The notes below the pieces were generated by a model. The model was not told where the DNA came from and did not search any database. It saw only the letters and a program-made list of their open reading frames with translations. Positions 1 through 7,981 of a stretch of DNA of 47,562 nt are shown one piece after another. Source of the DNA: a virus; the IMG/VR virus record IMGVR_UViG_3300015206_000003, positions 1-47,562 of that record; one strand, written 5' to 3'. The first letter of the stretch is position 1; each line of letters starts with the position of its first letter. The translations under genes were made by a program, and so were the position numbers.

Positions 1-247
1 ATGCGCCTTCGGTGTAGATCTGGCCGGTGGGGAGCGGGTAGGTAGCCGTGCCCGCTACGACGTTGATTGAGTCATCGAACGTGAGAAAGAGCGACGTATT
101 GCGCGCGAGACACTGCGCCGCATCGTCCGCGTACTGGTAAAGCTCGGCGAGCGTGAGCCAGTTCGCGGCCACCAGATCGGCCTGACTCTGAAAGCCGAGT
201 CTGAACCAGACGTCGGCGTTGACGGAATTGGCTGTGTCGCAGGGCAT
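1..247 (-). CDS. Head-tail adaptor-like virion protein, N-terminal part (cut by window edge)
   Basis: Reads from an ATG at 247, directly after the TAG of the preceding gene, for 82 codons to the window edge without a stop. Visible stretches such as RLGFQSQADL, LAELYQYADDAAQ and VVAGTATYPLP suit the helical N-terminus and first strand of a connector or adaptor protein placed between capsid and tail. The open end is complemented by the minus-strand frame entering at the right edge (47173-47562): together they give one coherent protein resembling the neighbour at 248-937. The family is inferred only from context and that resemblance. The joined frame lacks two bases (or has one extra) at the closure. 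Confidence 0.7.
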   Translation of the reverse strand, partial: MPCDTANSVNADVWFRLGFQSQADLVAANWLTLAELYQYADDAAQCLARNTSLFLTFDDSINVVAGTATYPLPTGQIYTEGA

Positions 248-937
248 CTACTTGCCCTTCGACTTTCCGACCAGGCGCGAACGGTCGAACGAAGCGAGTT
301 CAAAAGGAAGGCTGTCGTAACCCGCGCCGACGTTTCGGGCTTTGATGAAGGCGCCATAGTCCTGTGCGGCCTGCAAATAATGGTCGAACAGCGGCAGCGT
401 CGCCGCGAATTCTGCGCCGCCTTCGACTTGGCGAACGCGGTATATCCCGTAGTTCACCAGTTCCTGGTGATATTCGGCCGGGATCGCGGGAATGTCTCCG
501 CCGTTCACGAGCAGCGCCGGTGAGGCTGCGTACTGAAGCTGGAGGGTGACGGGAGCGGCAGAAGTTCGGTAGAAGGCCGCCAGATCGGCGCCCGCCGCCA
601 CGTAGCGGATCGGCGCCCCGATCGCGGCTGGCCACGCCGCATCGAGCGACCAGAGTTCGCTGAACGTCGTCGGCCGGACCTTCGCGCCCCCTGTATCTGT
701 GAGACGCAGGGGTGCAAGGTAGTCGGCGACGACGGGGAGCACGTGGAGAAACGTCGTCGCCCCGGGAACGACGAGCGCGGCCTGTTTTTCGATGCAGAGT
801 GTGAGGAGACAGAAAAGGCGCTGGCCTTCGTTCACGGCGCCGAGGATCTCGGCGCCTGGATAGAACTTTGGTCCGCCTACGGCCGCGGCTTCATTCAGGC
901 GAGAAGATACGAGTCCGGAAATGGTCGCGGTTGTCAT
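248..937 (-). CDS. Putative head-tail adaptor/connector protein, paralogue of the edge gene
   Basis: 229 residues, no signal peptide or membrane segment. A helical N-terminus (LNEAAAV, ILGAVNEGQRLFCLL) precedes beta-rich sequence and a segment VRPTTFSELWSLDAAW. That segment is matched by LRPTSTGQLFALDAVW in the neighbouring gene split by the window ends, so the two look like duplicated copies. A C-terminal helical part (LFDHYLQAAQDYGAFI) follows. Such paralogous pairs next to tail-hub genes typically act at the portal-tail interface. It lies in the continuous leftward late operon, 50 nt downstream of the 988-1950 gene. I do not recognise a named family with certainty. Confidence 0.7.
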   Translation of the reverse strand: MTTATISGLVSSRLNEAAAVGGPKFYPGAEILGAVNEGQRLFCLLTLCIEKQAALVVPGATTFLHVLPVVADYLAPLRLTDTGGAKVRPTTFSELWSLDAAWPAAIGAPIRYVAAGADLAAFYRTSAAPVTLQLQYAASPALLVNGGDIPAIPAEYHQELVNYGIYRVRQVEGGAEFAATLPLFDHYLQAAQDYGAFIKARNVGAGYDSLPFELASFDRSRLVGKSKGK

Positions 938-941
938 CTAA

Positions 942-955
942 GTTTCACGTGAAAC
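942..955. other. parS-like site (ParB-binding palindrome)
   Basis: The perfect 14-bp palindrome GTTTCACGTGAAAC is identical to the core of the bacterial chromosomal parS site (consensus TGTTTCACGTGAAACA); only the two outermost bases differ here (A and C). It lies in the 50-bp non-coding gap between two late virion genes. From base composition alone an exact 14-mer is expected about 0.0002 times in a window this size. Host ParB would be the expected ligand. It could alternatively be a small transcript hairpin. Confidence 0.75.
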
Positions 956-987
956 CCCTGTGTTTATTGGGTTGCGAAGCATCTTTG

Positions 988-1950
988 CTATGGTGAAGAA
1001 GTCGGCGGATTCGGCATCCCGGGCGCCCCGCTGTAGCCTCTGCACACTCGCGCCATTCGGTGCCGGACGAATCGATTCGCCATTTGAACGGGCGCTTTCA
1101 CCCGACGCTGCGCGTGCTCCACAAGGAGCATGCGGTCCAGTTCCCGGCTGAAGCTCGCCTCGTAGCGGATCGCTTCCGAGCCCGTCGCGATATCCGCGCG
1201 TGCGCCTTCGAGCAAAACCTTGTCCGTGACGAACGGCAGCGGCGAGCGCGACGTATTCGTGCCGTCGAACGGGTAAGGATTTCTTACGTACTGCAGCGCA
1301 AAGCCGCGCGACCACAGTGGAGGCGGGTAGAACTCGATCTGGTGCAGGACGCCTGGCGTCGCGGCCGGCGGCGCCGGTTCGGCCGAATCGTCGTATTCGG
1401 CGTACGTCATCGGAAGGCCGACAAAAGTTCGCGGCCCGCTCGTGGCGTCGAGTTCCGCTTTCGTCATCCCGTCCATTGGCCGGTTGGTGTAGGGGCTCAG
1501 AACGGTGACGATCGCGTTGCAGTCCGCGGGCAGCGCATACACGTTCTGCATGAAGACGTACGGCGAAGCCGCGTAAACGGTGGCGGCCGGATCCGAGCCG
1601 AGCCCTTCGTACGGGCGATCGAGCGTCAGCGCCGCGGCCCCGACGTACGTGGCCACGTAGATCGCCGTGTCGCCTGGCCGGTAGACGTTCTGCCCGGTGA
1701 TGGCGTTCGTCCAGGCCGTTCCCACGCCTGCCACGGCGTTCGATCCGACCGTGAACGTAACGGTATCGGCGCCGGCGATCGACTGGTAAGCGGCGACCGT
1801 CTGGACCGTCGCGTGCGCTTTCAGGCCAGTCCAGTCCGTCGCTTCGAGCACGCTGGTGTAACGGGTATTGAGATAGGAGTCGAGGAGGTCGAGCGAGACG
1901 TCGGGCGCCCCGGTTTGCAGGATGAAACGGAGCTGGCCCCATGTGGACAT
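988..1950 (-). CDS. Putative head-tail connector/virion protein
   Basis: 320 residues. The start ATG at 1950 is preceded at 7 nt by the late GTCGAATA box and has no Shine-Dalgarno sequence. The N-terminus (LLDSYLNTRYTSVLEATDW) resembles a helical adaptor domain. The middle is beta-rich and partly low-complexity (TFTVGSNAVAGVGTAW looks like a carbohydrate or hub-type beta module). The C-terminus is helical and basic (FSRELDRMLLVEHAQRR). It sits between the Asp-box protein and the adaptor paralogues, so a role at the neck or tail hub is likely. No family is recognised with confidence. Confidence 0.7.
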   Translation of the reverse strand: MSTWGQLRFILQTGAPDVSLDLLDSYLNTRYTSVLEATDWTGLKAHATVQTVAAYQSIAGADTVTFTVGSNAVAGVGTAWTNAITGQNVYRPGDTAIYVATYVGAAALTLDRPYEGLGSDPAATVYAASPYVFMQNVYALPADCNAIVTVLSPYTNRPMDGMTKAELDATSGPRTFVGLPMTYAEYDDSAEPAPPAATPGVLHQIEFYPPPLWSRGFALQYVRNPYPFDGTNTSRSPLPFVTDKVLLEGARADIATGSEAIRYEASFSRELDRMLLVEHAQRRVKAPVQMANRFVRHRMARVCRGYSGAPGMPNPPTSSP

Positions 1951-1957
1951 ATAGGGC

Positions 1958-1965
1958 TATTCGAC
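1958..1965 (-). promoter_or_regulatory. GTCGAATA late box, 7 nt before start of 988-1950 gene
   Basis: Minus-strand GTCGAATA followed by GCCCTAT and ATG. One of seven exact copies placed 7-8 nt before late start codons. It begins one base after the stop codon of the upstream gene. Confidence 0.65.
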
Positions 1966-3027
1966 TTAGAGCGGGCTCGTCATGACGCCGGCGATCTGAA
2001 CCCCGGGCGTCGTCGCGTTGCGGCCAATAGCGATAAACCACCCGAAATCGTCCAGCCAGCGAAAGTCGCTAAAGATTCTTAGCGGATCGGCTGCGATCGG
2101 CGTCCCGCGATCGATCCAGCGCGCGCCGTCGAACGACGTCATGACACGTCCGGTGGATGACACGGCCGCGAATAAAGCAAATCGCGGGCTCCACGCGACC
2201 CCCAACCAAGCCGAGGTATTATCATCGACGCTCGCGTGCGCCGTCCAGTTGACGCCGTCTGGTGAGGTAATGACCTCAAGCCCGGGCGTCGTCGATCCAA
2301 GACTGACGACGACCAGTAAGCCGAGCAGAGGCGACCAGGCGATACGTCCGAAATTGGGCGATGTCGAGGGAATCGCGCGAGCGGTCCACGTTACGCCGTC
2401 CGGCGAGGTTTGCATCGAGTCTTCCGATGTGGCGACAAATAAACTGAGTTCCTGCACCCAGAGCACGCGCCTTATGCCATTTCCACTGCTGCCGCGAGCG
2501 GTCCACGTTACGCCGTCCGGCGAGGTTTGAAACGCCACTGCCTGCCCGTTGGCGGCCGTGGCTGCGAACAGACCGAGCGGAGGCGACCAGTCGAGTCCAT
2601 CCCAAAAAAACATATCGATCGCTGCCGAATTCGAGCCGGTCCAGGTGATGCCATCGGGCGAGGTCATCGCGGGCGACGTGCCCGCCGCGCCACCGTGCGC
2701 GAGCGCCGCGAAGAGGTTGAGCGTCGAAGACCAGACAATCGCGTTCCACCCGACCGTATCGTCTGACGACGTGCGCAGGGTCCACGTGACGCCGCCGTCG
2801 TCGGACGTCATGATCTTGCTGCCGGCGGATCCGGCTGTGAAGTTGGTAACGACCAGCCTGCGAAGTGCAGGCGAGTACGCGTTATCGGACCATGCGCCGT
2901 ACTGCGGGAGATTGTGCGGAGTCCAGGCCGAAGAGAGCCGGGAGGAGTCGGCCGCGGGAACGCTCGCGACGCAGGACGGCGCGGGCGCGCTCGCGAACTG
3001 GTAGCCCTGCGGACACCCGTTTCTCAT
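1966..3027 (-). CDS. Asp-box (BNR-type) beta-propeller virion protein
   Basis: 353 residues with six Asp-box-like motifs, S-x-D-G-x-x-W, in the forms TSDDGGVTWT, TSPDGITWTG, TSPDGVTWTA (twice), TSPDGVNWTA and TSFDGARWID. They are spaced roughly 40-50 residues apart and followed by similar strands ending in LFAA or LFVA. This is the pattern of a six- or seven-bladed sialidase-like propeller. Asp boxes are structural turns and do not by themselves prove catalysis. The N-terminus (CPQGYQF...SCVA) echoes the exported neighbour at 3034-3582. A receptor-binding or decoration role on the virion is the most likely use. The blade repeats are also visible at DNA level. Confidence 0.75.
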   Translation of the reverse strand: MRNGCPQGYQFASAPAPSCVASVPAADSSRLSSAWTPHNLPQYGAWSDNAYSPALRRLVVTNFTAGSAGSKIMTSDDGGVTWTLRTSSDDTVGWNAIVWSSTLNLFAALAHGGAAGTSPAMTSPDGITWTGSNSAAIDMFFWDGLDWSPPLGLFAATAANGQAVAFQTSPDGVTWTARGSSGNGIRRVLWVQELSLFVATSEDSMQTSPDGVTWTARAIPSTSPNFGRIAWSPLLGLLVVVSLGSTTPGLEVITSPDGVNWTAHASVDDNTSAWLGVAWSPRFALFAAVSSTGRVMTSFDGARWIDRGTPIAADPLRIFSDFRWLDDFGWFIAIGRNATTPGVQIAGVMTSPL

Positions 3028-3033
3028 TCACAC

Positions 3034-3582
3034 TCACTGAAGGCCGCTCTGCAAGTAGTACAGGCAGGTTGCGTTCAAGACGCTTCCCGCTCCCCCCGCG
3101 AACGCGGCGGTGCTGTTAAAAATAATCACCGGTTTGTTTATCATTTGCGCAGAGCTTCCTGCCAAAATGATGCTGCTGCCTGCGCCAATCTGGGGCAGGG
3201 TTCCTGTCAGCAGGGCGGCCTGGACGGTGCTGCTGTAGCCTCCAGCGATGAAAGTGCCGTAACTGAAATCGATAGGGCCGCCGCCAGTGAACGAAGTGGT
3301 GCCGGAAGAATTGAGCACGCAGGTTATGAGGTGCACCAAAGTTCCTGCACCTTGAGCCGGGATCAACTGAACCGGCGTAGTGAACATGCCGTTGACCTGG
3401 GCGGCCGTCAGGGTGACGGAGCGGGATAAGATTGCGGTCGCGCCGGGAGTTGCCACGCAGACGCCGCCCGAGGCCGTGTAACCCTGCGGGCACGTCGGCT
3501 GCGCGTGAACATCGGAATGATTGAGCAGACAAGCGACAGCGAAAAACGTGAGACCTGCGAACCACGTGCGGAGACGCATCAT
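3034..3582 (-). CDS. Exported protein with Sec signal peptide, function unknown
   Basis: 182 residues from ATG 3582, chosen because AAGGA lies 7-11 nt upstream and the protein then starts with a clear signal peptide: MMRLR, hydrophobic core GLTFFAVACLL, then HAQ as a likely cleavage site. The mature part begins CPQGYTASGGVCVA, the same Cys-containing opening as the propeller protein next door, and is then beta-rich and small-residue-rich. Sec signals are unusual in virion proteins. It could be a lysogen or host-surface protein, or a virion-associated adhesin that passes the membrane. No family is recognised. Confidence 0.7.
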   Translation of the reverse strand: MMRLRTWFAGLTFFAVACLLNHSDVHAQPTCPQGYTASGGVCVATPGATAILSRSVTLTAAQVNGMFTTPVQLIPAQGAGTLVHLITCVLNSSGTTSFTGGGPIDFSYGTFIAGGYSSTVQAALLTGTLPQIGAGSSIILAGSSAQMINKPVIIFNSTAAFAGGAGSVLNATCLYYLQSGLQ

Positions 3583-3601
3583 AAAGGAATCCTTCTTTCG
3601 G

Positions 3602-4018
3602 TTAAGGCAGCATTTCGGCGTCAACCGTCACGGTTGCGACCGAACCCGCGCCCATGACGAGCTGGACCGACCAATTGATCGGCAGGTAGATCCCCGCCAC
3701 GCCGAGCAGATTGCCGCCCGCCGCGATCGTTGGCGGCAGCCACGCGCCCGGGTAGAAGTCCGCGAAGTATACGCCCGCGACGCTGAGTCCGCTGGCGAGA
3801 GCGAAGCCCACAAGCGGAATGGGAGTGGTGTTACCGGGAGCGAATCCGCAGAGAAAGACCGTATCGATCCCGCCCGTCGTCGTCGCGCCAGCCGCCACGG
3901 TGATGATGAGCCTTACGCCCTTACCCCATGTGGCGACGTGTGCGGCTGAGAACGTCGTCGAACCCGCGGCGAGCGCCACGGCGGCGATGACGTTCCGTTG
4001 TAGAGCCTTATTTTGCAT
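3602..4018 (-). CDS. Virion-associated hypothetical protein
   Basis: 138 residues, Gly/Ala/Val-rich and beta-strand-like throughout (VRLIITVAAGATTTGG, VQLVMGAGSVATVTVDAEMLP), without a convincing signal peptide. Its position directly downstream of the capsid and 4022-4543 genes, plus the small-residue-rich beta pattern, fit a capsid decoration or minor structural protein. No family is recognised. Confidence 0.65.
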   Translation of the reverse strand: MQNKALQRNVIAAVALAAGSTTFSAAHVATWGKGVRLIITVAAGATTTGGIDTVFLCGFAPGNTTPIPLVGFALASGLSVAGVYFADFYPGAWLPPTIAAGGNLLGVAGIYLPINWSVQLVMGAGSVATVTVDAEMLP

Positions 4019-4021
4019 GGA

Positions 4022-4543
4022 TTAAGAGAACGTGATGCCAACCGAGGACGTGACCAGCCAGAGGCCGTTGTAAGCCTTCAGCGTGAGTCCCGCGCCGGCG
4101 AACGCCGCGAAGGTGGCGACGTTGACCGAGGCGGATCCGGTCTGTAGAAGTCCGGTTGCAGTCAGCGTATGCGCGAAAGCGGTCGAGCTGACGATCGAGA
4201 TCACCACGCCGTCGTCCGTTCCCACCGTCGGAGCCGCCAGCGTGAGCGCGGCCACGCCAGCTTTGGTGATGATGTAGTCGGTTGGCGGTCGTACCGGCAC
4301 GGCGCCCGAGGCCGCGATGGCGAGCGGGATCTTCGCGGCGCCGTTCGGCCCGATCGCGTAGATCACCGTGCCATCGGGCTTCGTAATCTGGAAAGCGTTC
4401 GCGGTCTGATTTGTCGGGATCTGGATATCCAGCCCGACGTCGGAGCCCGCGCCGACGGTCGATTCGTGGCCCTGCGAGCCCGCGCCGCGCAGCGTTACGA
4501 CGGTCGGCCCGCGGAAGCGTGTCGGTTTGGAGAAGTCGCTCAT
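4022..4543 (-). CDS. Putative capsid decoration/minor head protein
   Basis: 173 residues from ATG 4543, three bases downstream of the capsid gene stop. The long upstream extension of the frame overlaps the capsid gene and is not used. The sequence is Thr/Ala/Gly-rich beta (RFRGPTVVTLRGAGSQG, DVGLDIQIPTNQTANAF, YIITKAGVAALTLAAPTVGTDDG). The C-terminal half resembles a repeated beta-sandwich module also seen at the C-terminus of the pentapeptide protein (VAALTLAAPTVG against AATLTLGTPTSN). A head decoration role is inferred from position. Confidence 0.65.
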   Translation of the reverse strand: MSDFSKPTRFRGPTVVTLRGAGSQGHESTVGAGSDVGLDIQIPTNQTANAFQITKPDGTVIYAIGPNGAAKIPLAIAASGAVPVRPPTDYIITKAGVAALTLAAPTVGTDDGVVISIVSSTAFAHTLTATGLLQTGSASVNVATFAAFAGAGLTLKAYNGLWLVTSSVGITFS

Positions 4544-4545
4544 GT

Positions 4546-5466
4546 TTAGCTCGAAGGCACGCCGTACGTGCCGTAATAGCCGTTGAAGCCGCAGGCGAAA
4601 CGCATCCAGCCCGCAGTCTTGACCGAGCGCGAATCGAATTCGATATCGTGGACCGTGTTGAAGGGCTCGCGCCAGTACCAGCGCAGTTCGGTGTCGGACG
4701 GATCCGATTCGAGGAACCAGGCGTGCGGATCGGTGAGGTAGTCCCAGACCTGCCACGAATCGAACGAGGGCATGCCCGAGCGGCGTTTAAACGAGTTGAT
4801 GGTGCGATTGGCGGTATCGGGCCGATCGTCGCCGCCGAGCAGTTCGGCGCCGATGAATTCCAGATCCGGCGGGAAGATCGCCCGCTTCATGGGGATTCTC
4901 TGCTTTTTCCCGCGGTGATCGAGAGATTTACGCGTGGCGCTCAGAGCGAGCTGCATCGACGTCACGTCCGGATCGGTCGCATACGCGAGCCGGTTGGACT
5001 GGACGCCGCCGCCGATCAGCGGGTGCGCGGTCGAGAACAGCGAAACGCCGTCCGGACCGTTCGCCAAAGTAAAGCCGTTGTTGAAGACCGAGGCCGCGGT
5101 GACTTCCTTCGTTTCCGACGCCGAGCGGCCGAGTTCGGTCGAGAGCTTTTTCACGACGCCGAAACGATCGTCGTCCATCGCGACCTTGGTGACGCGGAAG
5201 CCGAGCGAGTACTGGCCGTGAATGTAGGTCTTGTTGAAACCGGGCAGTGCTTCGTCGTAGCGCGTCGGTTCGCCTTCGGGTACGACCGCGAACTGGCCGA
5301 AGCCGGTGACTTCGGTGGTCTGCTCGATCGAGCGCGTCGAGGTTTCCATGCGGAAGACCTCGGAGAACTCTTCGGGGAAGCGTGCGTACTTCGTCATCAC
5401 CACTTCGTCGATCGCCGGGAGCATCGACTGAAGGTACAGATCCGGAAATATTGTCCGTATAAACAT
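4546..5466 (-). CDS. Major capsid protein (Mu gpT-like)
   Basis: 306 residues. The opening IFPDLYLQSMLPAIDEVVM, the central YSLGFRVTKVAMDDDRFGVVKKLSTELG and DGVSLFSTAHPLI, and the C-terminal RWYWREPFNTVHDIEFDSRS match the pattern of Mu gpT-like HK97-fold major head subunits. In these the LFSTAHP stretch is a frequent family marker. Scaffold-like (7049-7792) and head (5532-6107) genes lie just upstream and decoration-type genes downstream, as expected for a head module. No cleaved delta domain is evident, which agrees with a separate scaffold gene. Confidence 0.85.
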   Translation of the reverse strand: MFIRTIFPDLYLQSMLPAIDEVVMTKYARFPEEFSEVFRMETSTRSIEQTTEVTGFGQFAVVPEGEPTRYDEALPGFNKTYIHGQYSLGFRVTKVAMDDDRFGVVKKLSTELGRSASETKEVTAASVFNNGFTLANGPDGVSLFSTAHPLIGGGVQSNRLAYATDPDVTSMQLALSATRKSLDHRGKKQRIPMKRAIFPPDLEFIGAELLGGDDRPDTANRTINSFKRRSGMPSFDSWQVWDYLTDPHAWFLESDPSDTELRWYWREPFNTVHDIEFDSRSVKTAGWMRFACGFNGYYGTYGVPSS

Positions 5467-5531
5467 AGGGTTTTCTCTTTAACTTCCTGAAACCAAACCA
5501 CTGAAAACGAAGCCGTTCAACCGGGAAAATC

Positions 5532-6107
5532 CTAGACTGCGGCGGTTGCCTGGCCCTGAGACGATTTGTTGATCATCACTTCGACGATGGCGTTGGCGCC
5601 TTCGACATTCGGAGTGATCATCGCGATGCGTTGAATCTTGAGGTCGAGCGACGAAGTGCCTGCAAACGTGGCGCTGTTGACCTGGTGCGCCGACTGTTTC
5701 GTCAGCGTGCTGCCCGCTGCTACGATCGCGTTGGCGTTCTGCCCCGCCACCGTTGCCGTGGTGATGACCGTGGCACCCGAACACTGCGCGATGTAGATGA
5801 CGTCGATCTCATCCGTCACCGGATGCACCGAAGCGACAGAGGCGGCGCCGTACGTCAGCGAAGCGCCGAGAAAGAGCGACGTGCCAGGGGTGAGCTGCGA
5901 GCCCGCCTGAATGCGCGAATTGTTATAAGTTGGATTCTCGGCGAGCGGTACCGGAGTGCCGCCGGTCAGATGGCCCACGAGATCGAACATGAAGATCGGA
6001 TTCACGTCCGCCGCGGCCTTCGCGTACTGCGTCACGCTGAACGGAGTGCCGCCCGCGCGAACGATCGGACGAAAACCGAATGGATTATTGGGGTTAACCG
6101 TGGACAT
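5532..6107 (-). CDS. Head protein, capsid-decoration type
   Basis: 191 residues. AAAGG lies about 9 nt before the ATG. The N-terminus NPFGFRPIVRAGGTPFSV is a recurrent opening of small phage head proteins encoded immediately before the major capsid gene. The middle contains the short motif FLGASLTYGAAS, and the C-terminus is strand-rich. It probably forms a capsid cement or accessory head protein. The function is inferred from position and resemblance. Confidence 0.7.
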   Translation of the reverse strand: MSTVNPNNPFGFRPIVRAGGTPFSVTQYAKAAADVNPIFMFDLVGHLTGGTPVPLAENPTYNNSRIQAGSQLTPGTSLFLGASLTYGAASVASVHPVTDEIDVIYIAQCSGATVITTATVAGQNANAIVAAGSTLTKQSAHQVNSATFAGTSSLDLKIQRIAMITPNVEGANAIVEVMINKSSQGQATAAV

Positions 6108-6113
6108 AACTGT

Positions 6114-7049
6114 TTACCTTTGCCTCTCAAAATTGATGCCGGTCTCGCGTTCGCGGCCGAGATAGGTACTCGTGAGCGCGGGATCGTCGAGATCGCCGGC
6201 TGCGGACGAGCGAACGCGTTCGCCCTCCTTGAGCACCGAAATACCAGGCTTGCCGCCGAGGTCGATCTCCTGGGCCGCCCGTTCCTCGAACGATTCCTGC
6301 TGGTCGCGTACTTGTGAATTCGACTCTTCGGCGTAGTGCCGTTTGCGCGCGTCCGCCATGCGGATCGGGATCTCGCCCATCATGAGCGTGCCGACGGTCA
6401 CCGGGTTGCCGTTCTCGTCCTTGACGATCACGTAACCGCGCAGTCCGAAGCGTCCGATGCACCGTTCAGAGAGAAACTTGGGAGCCATGCCGGGAGTGCC
6501 ATAGCGCTCGACCGCTTCTTTCATCGGATCGGAATCGATCATCGCGTCCGTGCGATCCGCTTCGATCTCGACCGTGCGACACGGAATCGACATGATCCGC
6601 TTTCTAAACGCGTCAGCAACGGCTGCGACGCCGAAACGCGCGATCGCCGCGCGAAGCCCCGCCTTCATAACCGGATCGGGCACCGCGTTTTCCTCTTTGA
6701 GCAGGATCGTTTCAGCGGTCGTATTCGCGTACTCTTCCAGACCCATGCGCTCGACGTTGGCTTTCAGCGACGGGCAGGAGATCAGGAGTGGATCCGGACC
6801 GTAGAGAACACGCGTGTACGTCGGGATCGAATCGCCGAACGTCTTCTTGTCCCACTCCTCACGGAGAAAATCAACGGGATTGTCGGCGTCAGATGGTGGG
6901 TCTTTGAGGTCCAGCCCGAGATCGGTCGCGAGCGTCTTCTCGTGTTGCTTTTGCTCCTCGCGCGTCCTGATGCCGCGGAGAATGCCGGCGTTCATCGCCT
7001 CGGCAGGATCGGCCGCGGGCGGAATGATCTTCTTCTGAAACCGCGCCAT
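6114..7049 (-). CDS. Hypothetical head-module protein
   Basis: 311 residues, hydrophilic and mixed alpha/beta, without signal or membrane segments. The N-terminus is charged and Lys/Glu-rich (TREEQKQHEKTLATDLG). Later stretches include VYGT-free, soluble segments such as GLRGYVIVKDENGNPVTVGT. The ATG overlaps the preceding TAA by one base (TAATG), indicating translational coupling to the scaffold-like gene. It could be an internal head protein or assembly factor. No family is recognised. Confidence 0.7.
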   Translation of the reverse strand: MARFQKKIIPPAADPAEAMNAGILRGIRTREEQKQHEKTLATDLGLDLKDPPSDADNPVDFLREEWDKKTFGDSIPTYTRVLYGPDPLLISCPSLKANVERMGLEEYANTTAETILLKEENAVPDPVMKAGLRAAIARFGVAAVADAFRKRIMSIPCRTVEIEADRTDAMIDSDPMKEAVERYGTPGMAPKFLSERCIGRFGLRGYVIVKDENGNPVTVGTLMMGEIPIRMADARKRHYAEESNSQVRDQQESFEERAAQEIDLGGKPGISVLKEGERVRSSAAGDLDDPALTSTYLGRERETGINFERQR

Positions 7050-7792
7050 TACCGGGTACCGCCCATCTTCACGCCGGCTTTGGCGCGTTTAATGTAGGCC
7101 TCTTCGGTGATGCCCATCGAAGCGATCATGTGTTTCTGTCCTGGCGTCAACTCGTCGTCGTCCGGTTCGGCCGCCGCCGCCCGGCGTCCGCCCGATTCGC
7201 CCGCCTGCGCCGCCACGCGAGCGAGACGCGCGGTTTCCTTCTCTTCTTTCGTGGGTTCGGCGCCCGCGGGCTTGAGTTTGCCCGCGCGCATGAAGTCCAG
7301 CTCGGTCTTCTCGGCCGCCAGCTCCATCGCAACGGCCTGCGGCGTGCCGTCCTTCACGAGCGAGCCGTAATGGATCGCGGTCGACTTGAAGAAATCCGAG
7401 TCCTTTTTCTTCAGGTCCGGATACCGCCCGATCAGTTCCTGCTCTTTCGTGAGCTGCGTGGCCTTCGAGTTGATCATCGTTTCAACGTCGGCCTTTTTGA
7501 CGAAGCCGCGTTTTTCGGCGAGAGCATCGAAGCCCTTGGCGCCCCCGGTCGTAATCGCCTCGAGCACGTCCGGATCGTCTTCGGTCTCGGCGGCGGGAGC
7601 GCCAGCGGCAGCGGGAGTAGCTTTGGCTTTCGCCGCCCAGAATTCGGCGGTGCGCTGGTGCTCGGCCGAGGCCTCGGTCAGATCCTTGATCTGCTGCTCA
7701 AGAGCGGCAGTTCTTTCAGTGGCTGCTGTTGCGGCTGCTGTTGCGGCTGCGACCTGTTCGGGAGTGCCTGATGTTGTCGAGTTTTCAGCCAT
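7049..7792 (-). CDS. Scaffold-like protein
   Basis: 247 residues, highly charged and Ala/Glu/Lys-rich, with a predicted coiled coil near residues 15-60 (ERTAALEQQIKDLTEASAE) and a helical C-terminus ending in a basic tail. A low-complexity Pro/Ala linker lies near residues 60-75. Composition, length and position upstream of head and capsid genes are typical of capsid scaffolds. A GTCGAAAT sequence, a weak relative of the late box, lies 12 nt before the ATG. Confidence 0.7.
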   Translation of the reverse strand: MAENSTTSGTPEQVAAATAAATAATERTAALEQQIKDLTEASAEHQRTAEFWAAKAKATPAAAGAPAAETEDDPDVLEAITTGGAKGFDALAEKRGFVKKADVETMINSKATQLTKEQELIGRYPDLKKKDSDFFKSTAIHYGSLVKDGTPQAVAMELAAEKTELDFMRAGKLKPAGAEPTKEEKETARLARVAAQAGESGGRRAAAAEPDDDELTPGQKHMIASMGITEEAYIKRAKAGVKMGGTR

Positions 7793-7981
7793 ATACAGAA
7801 CTGATTTCGACGGTTTGCCCTCGCGCGTGCTTTTTTTGATACAAGCGGACGGAACGGGTAAACCACTGGGACTCTTGACCTTGTATTTGGAGGCGTCCGA
7901 AGGGACAATTGAAGAAGCGGGCCGAGCCGATGTTGAAGCATCGTCACGACCCTAACCACACGATCTGAGGAAACAGAACGC

